64,000 bases of DNA, taken from the NCBI GenBank assembly GCA_014529385.2, contig CM043953.1:71647372-71711371 (forward strand), given 5' to 3'. Made by a program: the position numbers and the translations under genes. Each line of letters starts with the position of its first letter. The first letter of the stretch is position 1. Source of the DNA: Adiantum capillus-veneris (Eukaryota > Streptophyta > Polypodiopsida > Polypodiales > Pteridaceae). A model generated the notes under the pieces. It ran no database searches and was not told the origin of the DNA. It saw nothing but the letters and a program-made list of their open reading frames with translations. Positions 24,108-34,160 of the stretch are shown in pieces.

Positions 24108-27100
24108 ATGATGCAAGAGTATTGCTGCTACAAAATCTTCCTCTTCCTTATTCCTCACAGTAAAATACAGCGGTATGTGTTCACTAAGCAAGCCGAGGTG
24201 TTACTCCGACTGTGGGACTTGCATGTGGATGTGCAAGCCACAAGAATTGAGTTTGACACAGTTATCATTAGACAAGTTCTTGATACTTTCAATGTGGAGG
24301 ATGGAAGTGCTATGGTCTATGGTAGAAAGGTGTCGGTAACACTTGAGAGTATTGCTTTTGCATTCAAAATGCCAAATGAGCCAAAGCCATCTGTAGCAAC
24401 AACAGAAAAATTTAGTGCAGCTCTGAAAGAAGATGATGCTGCCAAGAAGAAACACAAAGCCAGCATGGGTTCCAGTAGTAGGTATGGACATTCCTGCTGC
24501 TTACTGCTTTGTAGCTGAAGCTGTGAGTCTAAAAAAAAACCCAACTTATGTGTCAAAAAAATTGTTTGCTATGTTACTAGCAAAAAGATTGGACGCCATA
24601 GTTCCAATCAATCTATGTCAGATTCTATCACATGATGTACTTCAACACACTGCTAAGTTGAAATCCCAAAATGTTTTCAAAGCTTGGTATGTTTGGCAGT
24701 TCCTTTACTCGGAAACTTCTTCGAATGCTCATGACCAGATAAGGGTTGCTTGGAGCCAGAAGCCCTTTCTAGTAACTAACAATGTGGAATTGTCATCAGA
24801 TGACGAAGCCCCAGATAACCAGTTAGCCATCATTGGGCAAAAGAGGAAATCCACGCAAGAGGAGGCTGGCAGTTTGAAAAGAGCAAAAACTACATTGGCC
24901 AAAAGCAGTGCTTTCCTTAGGCAGCTGGAAAGTCAAGTCAAAATAGTGTTTGTTGAAAGAACTCTAGTAGACCATACTTCAGCTGGTCAGTCAGAACAAC
25001 CTCTCAATCAGACCACTGGTGGAATCAGTCAGATAGCAGGGCAAGTTTCAGCAACCACCAGTGCAGGAAAAGACTAGTCAGATAGGACCAGTGCTGAAAA
25101 GTCAGCGGGTCAGACTGATAAAGGAAAGGACCAATGGTACCTTCGAGTGTGCTTGGTAAGGTTTCCATTCCTTATAGTGAGGTGGCTCTTCATTTAACCA
25201 AGAAGGACTGATTACAACAGCTCCAGACTCATCCTCTCAAAGGACGTCTACTCGTGTACAAATCTGATTACACTACACTATCATATATGGCTCCTGTTGT
25301 AGTTTACAAGCCAGTTGCCTGTGACCTAGCCACAGTGAATGATGGATGTTCTGTACTTATTCAGTCATCCTGGAACACTATTGTGAATGCCATAGGACAA
25401 ATGTTGGATGCCTCAGTGTCAAATGATCAATTGACCAAGTTGAAAGCTGAACTAAGGGAGACTGAGTAGCAAGTTGAAAAGTTAGAGCAGGAGACAGGAG
25501 CCCAGTCCCTGCGGCACAATGTACTTGAAAATCAATCAGCTAGGACCATTCAACACTTAGAAGATAAGTTGTCCAAGATGGAGTCTGAGATGCGGATGCT
25601 TCAAGAAGAAAAGGTGGAGGCTGAAAGAGCTATTGATAGATTTGAAACCATGCTATGAATGAAGAGAGTTGATTTCAACTCATTGCTGACTAGTCACACT
25701 GCCTTGAAGGCCACTTTAACTAAAAGATATATCTATAATAATTTGGTTGAGATACTGAATCCAGAGGGGAATGTTGTTTTCAATATAGATAATCTAAGAG
25801 CACTTATGGAAGCAATGCAGAGTGATTTGTAGGGTAAACTCTCTGAATACAATAGTGATTTGGAAAATCAAGCTATCTTGGATTATATTGAGCAGCAAAA
25901 CAGCCCCAATGAGGATGATGATAAGGTAGCAGAAGAAGAAGAGAGGGAGGATGAACTAGAAGAAAGGCATGATGATGATGACTCTCCTCCATCTCCACCT
26001 TTAGGATCTGGTGTTGGTGGAGCAGGGGCAAAAAGGAGGAAATCAGCCCAACACAGACCAGCCAGACCAGTATGAAGGTCAGCAACCAATCGGGTAATCA
26101 ACAAGCTGGAGATCAGCAACACTGGAATTCACCAGTGCACCAGTCATAGCACAGTACGGATGAGAAAGGGAAAGGAAAAGCTGTGACTGAGGTTCTAAAA
26201 GGTGATGAGCAACATTCATTGCAGCTCATCACATTGAACAAGAGACTAAGAAATTAGAAAGCTCCTTTAACCAGGAGGTATCTGGAGGATGATGATCTTT
26301 TGTCTGATCTGGAACAATTTCAGCGATTGTATATTGATGCCAGAGAAATGGTCCAACAATGGAAATCAGCTGCTTTCCATGACCAAGAGGTGTGCCAATT
26401 ACCTCAACATCCTAGCAGAATTCAATTGCTAGAAAGAGTACCTAAATGGGTACTAAACTCTGGTGACAAAATAGCTAATCCACACTGGCAGTGGCAGTCT
26501 ACTACAGACTGTCATTCCCTAGCCATTGAATTAGAGCTCCTGATGGGGAACATGCCAACCTATAAATGTATGAAAGATGTCAGCGGTCAATTAAAAGAGG
26601 TTTGAATACAAATGAAGATTGCCAGGAGAGTTTTGGATCAGAGGGTACAAGCTATTCTTGAAGATCAGGCTACCACCAGTAAAGGGCCTTCAACTCAAAT
26701 GACAGTAGGAGAACAAGCAACTGCTCTCCGAAGACTGTTTCAGCTGGTTAGAGTAACAAGAAAGATGATGCAATAGGAGAATCAGAATGTCCTCAATTTT
26801 TTGGAATTTGTACTCGATTCTCTAGTCCTCCTGTATGCTTTACCAACTAGAGAAGCTGAGTTGCCTAGGTTTTTCCTAGCAATGTATCCTCAACATCCGG
26901 AACTAGTGGATCAACTCACATACTACAATATTACTCATAATCTTCGGGATTGGTATGAGTGATCTATAGTCGAATGGAAAACCTGGCAAACATTGCTCAA
27001 TGATGCTCTTCAATTAAATGATCTTGGGGAACTAAAGGAGGAGATACAGAGAATTAAGTTGTGTATGGGGCAATGGAAAATCCAGCTTAGAGGTCTCACC

Positions 27101-27519
27101 AAGATCACAAACCAGCTGCTGCAACTTACTGTGAGTCCTCTAAAATCCTTGAAAAGGATGTTACCGCTAAACTAGGCTTGGGACCACAATACAGAGAGAC
27201 GGCTGAGATTCTCTTTGAAGCTAGGATTAAAACAAATCAGCCTCTTCCAGAAGGATGGATCCATACAACTTTGCATTGTCACAAATTGACCAGAACTCGT
27301 CGAACAAAAGGCAAATGCATGCTCTATGATCCCGACACCAAAACCTATCATCCTCTCATGCCTTATGAAGTAGAAATGACCACAGAAAGGAGGGATCAGC
27401 CTGAGCAGGGGGCCATTTACAGACTTATCCAGAAGGACAATGTTAGCACTGGGACTTTGGAAACACCAACACGATCGAAGGGCAAGAGGAAGCGGGTTCA
27501 ATGGAAGGATACTAGGTGA
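24108..27519 (+). pseudogene. Element C: decayed ORF3-like gene of another LTR retrotransposon
   Basis: A chain of frames (24108-24518, 24433-25077, 25254-25469, 25860-26075, 26300-26605, 27178-27519) reads as one long broken protein. The N-terminal domain aligns with ORF3 of A/B: DGSAMVYGRKVSVTLESIAFAFK against the GKATLTAIDGEKVEVQITP region, then YVSKKLFAMLLAKRL against a matching helix. A Lys/Arg stretch (RKSTQEEAGSLKRAK), a coiled coil across 25440-25650, an acidic run (EEEEREDELEERHDDDD) and a basic C-terminus (KGKRKRVQWK) follow, the same architecture as ORF3 of A/B. A polypurine tract and a probable LTR start follow at 27935. Gag and pol of this element are absent upstream. Confidence 0.55.
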
Positions 27520-27533
27520 TTCCATCTCAGAAT

Positions 27534-27650
27534 TTGATGGTGGATTTTTCCAGCCGTTCTCAAAATCAGAAGGTGGATTTTTCCAGCCAATCTCATAATT
27601 AGATGGTGGATTTTTCTAGCCAATTTTAGAATCAGACGGTGGATTGTCAG
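27534..27650 (+). repeat. Three 37-bp tandem units
   Basis: Units share GGTGGATTTTTC-AGCCA and TCAAAATCAGA with a few changes. They lie between the ORF3-like gene of C and its polypurine tract. Confidence 0.85.
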
Positions 27651-27934
27651 TAAGGTGTTGGCATTTCTTTGGCTGGACACCCATGGGATTACAACTATAG
27701 GGGTGTCAAGAACTCAACAAGCATGAAGTATGGTATAAAGCTAGCAATACCAAGAGAGCTATGGAAACAATACCAGGAGAGCTAGCCACTTCAGAAGAAT
27801 ACTATCATAAGGAACATATGCCAACTCAGGAGGAACATCAACCAACTCAGCAAGCAGGTAAAGAGGTTCCTCAACACCTCAGAAGGATCAGATGATGGGA
27901 TTTTTTCAGAAATTTTGGAGTTTTACCAAAATTC

Positions 27935-27951
27935 AAGAAAGGAGGGAAGGA
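27935..27951 (+). other. Probable polypurine tract of element C
   Basis: AAGAAAGGAGGGAAGGA is followed at once by TGTAAACGG, which fits a plant LTR start. Its position 0.4 kb after the ORF3-like gene supports it. Confidence 0.6.
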
Positions 27952-28260
27952 TGTAAACGGCGGAGACAATCTCAACAGGTGGGAATCATCTCCTGGAAGC
28001 CGAACAATGGACCATAGGAACCACCATTTGAAAAACGGTTGCGGCCATGGTTTATGAATACAAGGTATTACAGATTGAAGCTTAATGGACGAGTGTATTA
28101 ATGATTATTGAGTAGAGTTACAAGTGAAGAGATTGTCAATCAAGACAGCTTCAAAGACTAGAACCAAGAGACTAGAAGTAAGAAGTCAAAGAGTGCAAAC
28201 AACCCAAAGTACAATCAACCAGATTACAATGTAATGGGTCCTATTTATAGCCTCTTGAGG
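27952..28260 (+). repeat. Probable LTR start of element C
   Basis: It begins TGTAAACGGCGGAG after the purine tract and holds a TATA-like CTATTTATAG at 28241-28250, where a core promoter would lie. The LTR end (CA) is not recognised, so the right boundary is arbitrary, and no second copy is in the window. Confidence 0.4.
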
Positions 28261-28606
28261 TTATTGTGGTAACCACCATGGTAATTACTAGCTGGTCCGC
28301 TGCTCGGATTCCAGGAGATGATTCCCACTCGTTGAGACTTTCTCCGCCGTCTACACACTCCCTCAAAGAAGCGCAAAAACTCGATCCAGAGCACGAAGGT
28401 GGTACAGAAGGCGGCCCCTGCAACAAACACCATAGCATAGTGGACCCCCGCAACAACCACCACATAGCAGACCCTCGCAACACATGTGACACATCAAATG
28501 CCTTCAACAACCACGACACAACAGTCCCCTGCAACCAACACGACACTGCAAACCCCAGCAACAAACACAACCGTCAAAAATTCCCTCTCCAAATGCATGT
28601 TGTCGA

Positions 28607-29581
28607 TTGAAACCTATGCTCAGAAACGTGAGTTCTACATTGTGTTTTGGTCGTATCTATGCGCCTCATGGCAATGCATGGCCAAAAATCCTATTTTTCA
28701 GCATTGGTCGCAAATCATTTTTCTCCATGGCTTTACTTGCAGCATTGGTGGAGTATCCAATACTTTCCAGGTTTTGCTATTCTGCATTGCATTTGCATGA
28801 GGAATATGGACCGAGCATGGAGGGCAAGCTGCCCAAGGATTTAACATACAAGGACCTGCCACATGAACAGTGGTCAACAGTGTTTAAGGTGCTAGAGAAG
28901 AAGAAGACTAAGATCTTCCTCCACCAAGTGCATGACCACCTTTATGATGCATGCAGGCTTTCGTATCAGGTCTACCAGGCCGCCCCCTTGAACGGTGAGC
29001 TCATGACGAGGTTTGTGAGAGGGTTTGCATATGAATAATGCGATGCTGGCAAAGCAGACCCCAACAGCCATAAGATTGCATGGGCTTTGGTTGGGGATCA
29101 AGTAGTAGAGAATTTCAAAAGCCAGAAAGGGGGGCTCAATCGGAAAATACAGAAGTTCATGTCTGATTACAGTGTGAAGGAAGCCCCCACATTTGAAGGT
29201 CTGATAGAGAATGCTATGGACAGTCCTGCGGCATCCAACCACCCTCTACAACACATGTGCACAACCTCTCAGCCCCTCTACACAGCATGGGTGGATAATC
29301 TTGCCGATGAACTTGAGTAGCAGGCAGTGAAGGTAGAAGAGAAGGTGAAATCTGCAAAGACATTCCTGGCTGCAAACCGGGACGGATGGTTGCGCAATGA
29401 AGGTACCTCCTCAGCTTGTGCACCCATCACTGCAGAGGTGGAGAGCCTTAGAGAGGAGGTGAAGAAACTGAAAGCCTCTCCAATACAAAACGCAGCTGCG
29501 ATTGCCAAAAAGGAGGCTGAAATCAGAGCCCTACAAGGGCACTCTCCAAGTCCTTTGGATTCAATGATGCTGCAAGGATGA
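28607..29581 (+). pseudogene. Unrecognised decayed coding region
   Basis: Frames 28607-29038, 29087-29320 and 29327-29581 lie in series with single stops or frame changes between them and keep a consistent amphipathic composition. One stretch reads KVLEKKKTKIFLHQVHDHLYDACRLSYQ in pieces, and the last part is a coiled coil (VESLREEVKKLK). I do not recognise the family. An AAGTGCTT-rich array follows directly. Confidence 0.4.
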
Positions 29582-29599
29582 AGGGGGAGGTATCAACCA

Positions 29600-30660
29600 T
29601 GCAAGTACTCCAATCTTTGCTGTCTTTAAAGTGTATAAAGTGCTAAAAGTGGTTGAGAGTGCTCACCTTTTAAGCACTTGCAAGTACTTTCTGCCACCTA
29701 CACACTTTTTTAAGCACATACAAACATTTGGAAATGCCTGCAAGTGCTTGCAGGTGCATAAAAGTGCTTGCAAGTGCTAAAAAATGCTTGACTATTTAGC
29801 GATTGCAAACACCTTTACCACTTGCAAGCACTTCCAAGCAATTTTAAACACCTAAAAATGCCTGCAAGTGCTAAAACGTGGCTAACTTTTATGCACTTGC
29901 AAGCACTTTGAACCTTCATTTGGCACATTAAAGCACTTTAAAGCACTTTCAACCACTCGCAAACTATTGCAAGTGCTTGAAGAAGATTCAAAGTGGTCAA
30001 AATTGCTTCAAAATGCTTTCAAAGTGATTAAAAGTGCTTTTTGCAATCACTTCAATGCACTCTTAACCACTTTATAGCACTTTGAGCAATTTCAAGACCC
30101 CTGCAAGCACTTGTAGGAGTTTGCAGGTAGTTAAAAGTGCTTCAAAGTGCTAAAAAGAGCTTCCAAGTGCTGTAAGTGGACAGATTGAGCACCTGCAAGC
30201 GCTTCTAAGCACTTTTAAACACCTATAAATGCCAGCAAGTGTTAAAAAGTGTCTAACGTTTATGCACTTGCCTAACGTTTATGCACTTGCAAGCACTTTG
30301 AACCACCTGTACGAACATTAAAGCACTTTGAAGCACTTTGAACCACTTGCAAAGTCCTACAAGTGCTTGAAGGTGCTTCAAAACGCTTAAAATTACTTCA
30401 AAATGCTTTCAAAGTTCTTAAAAGTTTATTCTGCAATCACTTCAGAGCACTTTGAGGCACTTTTAACCACTTTTAAGACCCTGCACGCATTTGTAGGTGG
30501 GTGGAAGTCCTTCAAAGTGCTAAAAAGAGCTTCCAAATGCTAACAAGTGCCTTTCAAAGTGCTGCAAGTGGACATATAGAGCACTTGTAGACACTCTACA
30601 AGTACTTGAATGTTCCATCAAGTGCTCCAAGGTGCTTGCAAGTGCCTGCTGTTATGGCCT
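29600..30660. repeat. AAGTGCTT/AAGCACTT-rich low-complexity array
   Basis: About 1.06 kb built from short words AAGTGCTT, AAGCACTT, GCAAGTGC and CTTTCAAAGTG in both orientations without a fixed period. One 17-bp block (CTAACGTTTATGCACTTG) is doubled at about 30253-30287. A similar array occurs at 54640-55600. Confidence 0.9.
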
Positions 30661-30778
30661 GCATGTCCCCCCATTATGGTTGGTTGTGTAATAATCTTCC
30701 TTTGTTTTTAATTTTGTACAAAAAATAGTTCAGGAAATGGATAGGGAGCTTGGTGATGTCAGAAGGTAGGCCTCCTTC

Positions 30779-31590
30779 ATGAAGGGGTCCAACAAGTTCA
30801 TGAAAAGAGAGGGCAAGGCCCTTCTAGTGCCACTCCACCTTCTAAGCCTAAATTTAGTGTCGATACAGTTTTATTGTCTAGAAATTGTGTGCCTTGTGGT
30901 CAAAAACTATCGGTCAAATATGCGGCCAGTGTCTTTCAGATACCGTGTTCCCACAAGTACCATCCGTTCTGCTTTTTAGTGGCCATCGCGACTGATCCCA
31001 AGTGTGTTGTACCAGACTGTAAATGGGAGATACCCCATATAGCAAGATGCTGGGCACTTGGGACTTCTTATGAGGAGCTTGAGGTAGGTTGTTCATCTTA
31101 TACAATAGAACTTATGCTAATCTATTGTGGAGATTAATTGTGTGTGTTGGTTCAGTTGAGCCAATGGCTGAGAAAGAAGCTTTCACATCGTCCATGCACG
31201 ATGTGGACGAGGTCTTTGACCTTGACGCCATGCTACTGAAGTTCAAGAACTTTGAAGGTGGGAAACTACTGAGGGTGGTCATTGAGACATTCTGAATGAG
31301 ACAACTCCGTCCGCAAGCAACCAACGTAATGTCAGTTTTGTATATCTGTCTGCTCCCATGTTTGAATCATGGTCATCATGCTCATTGTGGTCACAATATG
31401 TTGCCCAAGTACTAATGCATGTAAGGAGGATAGTGTAGCTGAGGCAGAGGATCTTAAAATGGAATCATTTGTAGCAGTGGAGATGCGAAAGAAGAGAAAG
31501 AAGCAGATGGAGTACGAGCTGTCCCAGGACCCGAAAAGGAGTACTGGCATACTCCCGCCAAAAACCAGATCATGCAAGAAGCTTTAGCTT
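30779..31590 (+). pseudogene. Decayed coding with a RING-like zinc finger
   Basis: The frame at 30874-31137 reads NCVPCGQKL, then IPCSHKYHPFCF and KCVVPDCKW. The C-x2-C, C-H-x2-H-x2-C and C-x4-C order is that of a RING-type or related zinc finger. Following frames (31089-31295, 31369-31587) have no known motif; one ends KKRKKQMEYELS. Probably one damaged gene of unknown role continuing from 28.6 kb across the array. Confidence 0.4.
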
Positions 31591-31768
31591 CTTGAATCTT
31601 TGTATTTTTTTTTTTAATGCTATCTTTTGTAGATTGCAGCTTTGTATCTTTTTTGCCGGCAATAAAAATTTAAATATTCTCTCTTAGTTTCTCTCCATTT
31701 GTGCTCTGTAGTTAAAATTTGTGTGGTTGGCTCAAAACCCCCACTGCCCACTGATGAGGTAGAGAACA

Positions 31769-31963
31769 TTGATTGCCAACTACGAACCAATGTCTCGCTT
31801 CCCAGTCCATAGGGATTTGGCAATAATTGTAGACTTCAACAATGTGCTTGCTTGTGTGCATGATAAGCGCAAAGGATTTGAACCCCCAGATTTAAACACC
31901 CTGTACTTTGACAAAGTAAAGGGGGATGATACTGTCACCTACTGTGTACAGAACGATGCATAA
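31769..31963 (+). pseudogene. Unrecognised coding fragment
   Basis: A 64-residue frame (HRDLAIIVDFNNVLACV ... DTVTYCV) of unknown family. It may belong to the same decayed gene as 30.8 kb. Weak evidence. Confidence 0.25.
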
Positions 31964-32289
31964 TTATTCTTACTTGGACTCAGTCAGATAGCAGAGACTT
32001 TTCTGTGGTCACCGTGTGCATGCCACAATCTTGAGAAGGGTATGGAAAAGTGCCTATCTCAGGCAAAGTGTTTTCTGAGTGGGTGGTGTTAGCAGTTGAG
32101 AATATGGAAACCCCCCAAATCAAATGTAAAAAAAAAAACTAGAAACCTTTTGGCACCTCTTTCCTAAGTTCCATAAGTCTAACACTTTACTGCTGGATGA
32201 TTCCATTTATAAGATGTACTTGGATGATCCCAGTAACTTTGTCGTTCTGCTTGGGATAGAAAAGAAAAATGAGAGGCAATGGGAAAATC

Positions 32290-32505
32290 TCCTCAAAGAA
32301 GATGGTCCAAAGTGCTAGTCAGGTGGTCCAAAGTGGTCCAAAGAGCTGGTCAAGTGGTTCATGTGGTTGTTAAGTGGTGGTGAAGTAGTACAAAGTGATG
32401 TCCAAGTGGTTCAGGGGGTTGGTCAAGTGGTTGAAAGTGCTGGTCATGTGGTTCAGAGAGAGTGCTTATCAAGTGGTATAAAGTGCTGGCCAAGTGTTTC
32501 AGGGT
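32290..32505 (+). repeat. GGTCAAGTGGT/CAAAGTGCT array
   Basis: Short words GGTCAAGTGG, TCCAAAGTG and GAGCTGGTC recur without a fixed period. The same words occur at 52330-52490 on the other side of element B, so before B inserted the two tracts lay about 0.8 kb apart. Confidence 0.8.
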
Positions 32506-33021
32506 CCTCTCTCTCTTGGTCGACCCCTCTTTCTAATTCCTCTTGCTGGCCCCTCATTGGCTCATGCCAGGCTTAGCCAATAGGAAATTAGAAGCATAAT
32601 GCCTTGTGACATGTGTCCCCCTTTCCCCTTTTATGAGAGCTTTAGGTATTTAAATAATTCAATTTAACTCTCATTGGACCTCTTAGTCTTCTGGCCAATA
32701 GGAATAAGGGCAAGCCATTGGGTTGTTGAATGCTCATTGGACCCCTTGGGAGATTGTCCAATAGTCTTTTAGAGAGCTTCATTTCTATTGGTTCTTTTAT
32801 CAAGTGTTTTTGAATGAATTAAATTAAATGTACTCTAGCCTAATTCTCATTCAGGTCCACCTCTATGGCCATCCAATAGGATTTGAATGCACATTGGGGC
32901 CAACTGGGCTAGGAAGCTGGCATGTGTCCACTATGCCCTTTGTGTAAAGGGAGCTTGGAAGAGTGTATGTGTGTTTCCCTCTCATCCCCTACAAAAATGG
33001 CTCGCCCCTCCTGAATAGAGA

Positions 33022-33049
33022 TGTGGGAAGACTTTTGAGTCTTCCCACA
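33022..33049. repeat. Perfect 12-bp-arm hairpin
   Basis: TGTGGGAAGACT, a 4-base loop TTTG, and AGTCTTCCCACA. Two more inverted repeats follow (33063-33080 with 33109-33127, and 33126-33139). Confidence 0.85.
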
Positions 33050-33172
33050 AGCATCCAATTTTCCCTAAGGTTTGACCATTGAAGATTTCATTTAATTTTG
33101 GAAGTCTTAATGGTTTGAACCTTAGGGTCTTTGAAGACCATTGATGCACATTGATCTTTTGCAGATGGCTCC

Positions 33173-33177
33173 CCTTT
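33173..33177. other. Left target-site duplication of element B
   Basis: CCTTT directly before the LTR; the same five bases follow the other LTR at 52175-52179. Five bases is the usual size for Ty3/gypsy integrases. Confidence 0.9.
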
Positions 33178-34111
33178 TGTTAAGGCGGTTACGCCGCTAG
33201 TGGAAGCTAAATAGCGAGAACTCAACCAACAACAGAATTTGTCAGACGAGGACGGAGCTTGACCCGCAGGCGCATGGAAACAACTAGGTGGGTGTCAAAT
33301 CACCTACTCGACCTTCTAATGACAATCACTACTAAGGAAATCAAATCTAAGTTCTAGAATACGCAAGTGACTGAAATCCGTACTACGAACGAATGCTATA
33401 CGAAACAGGATCTAGAATCATTGAATCGATCTCAAACTCAAGGGGAAGTCTATACACTAGGTAAGAACAACACCCTAAAGACTTGAACTGCAAAATCAAC
33501 CTATAACCACTCCGTGCGGTAAACGCGTATGAAGACAGGCCGAAAAATACAGGTGATCGAAACTTGACCCCGATGGTACTGATGTGTAGCTCTACTCGTT
33601 GTGGTTCTATAGATATGCTGCATGCTCTATTCCGACACACAAGTTGGAAGAAAACTCACACCGAAGCTCGTAGGAACTTACCACACATAGAAGCCGATAG
33701 CGCGCACTCTTGGTATCTGTGCGTAGCTCTCGCCGTTGCTAACACAATGGCGGTGTCGCTTCTCCAATGGCGGCTCCATAGCTCGCGTAGCAAGTAGATA
33801 AGACTCTCTCTCTCTCTCTCTCTCAGACACAGTCACGGCGCTCAAAAACTCACTTTGATTAATAATCTCAATCCCTTAGGTTACAAAACTTTGGCTTATA
33901 TACCTCAGCCTTGGAGGTGAGAACATCTCTAACTAATTACATCAGCAAGTGAAATTACTTCGGAATTACAAGCTGGAAACTCAATTGAGTCCCGTTACTT
34001 AATGAATGGCTCAAATCAAAATTAATGTCGGAAAGACATTTATTACAATCAATGGTTACAAAATGATGAGTGTGAGCAAAAATGTGGGTGTGATCCTCTG
34101 CTGGCTCAACA
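33178..34111 (-). repeat. 3' LTR of element B (934 bp)
   Basis: Ends match the other LTRs. The GA run is only 21 bp (33804-33824). It lacks the 8-bp ACGCATGG duplication seen in the 5' LTR near 51283. Confidence 0.97.
33895..33902 (-). promoter_or_regulatory. TATA box in 3' LTR of B
   Basis: TATATAAG on the minus strand, at the same place as in A. Confidence 0.7.
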
Positions 34112-34125
34112 CTCCCCCCCTCCGC
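34112..34125 (-). other. Polypurine tract of element B
   Basis: GCGGAGGGGGGGAG on the minus strand, abutting the 3' LTR. Confidence 0.9.
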
Positions 34126-34160
34126 GTTCATGTCGTCCCTGACATGACTTTTATGCTTGG

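Larger units (their letters stand above)
32506..33177. other. Non-coding stretch rich in CCAAT-like words and hairpins
   Basis: It holds several CCAATAGGA and CTCATTGGACC words and three inverted repeats at 33022-33139. No coding is seen. Element B is inserted at its right end. Confidence 0.5.

Noticed and set aside
29600-30660. AAGTGCTT array as a telomeric or centromeric satellite
   Set aside because: It has no fixed unit length or head-to-tail order.
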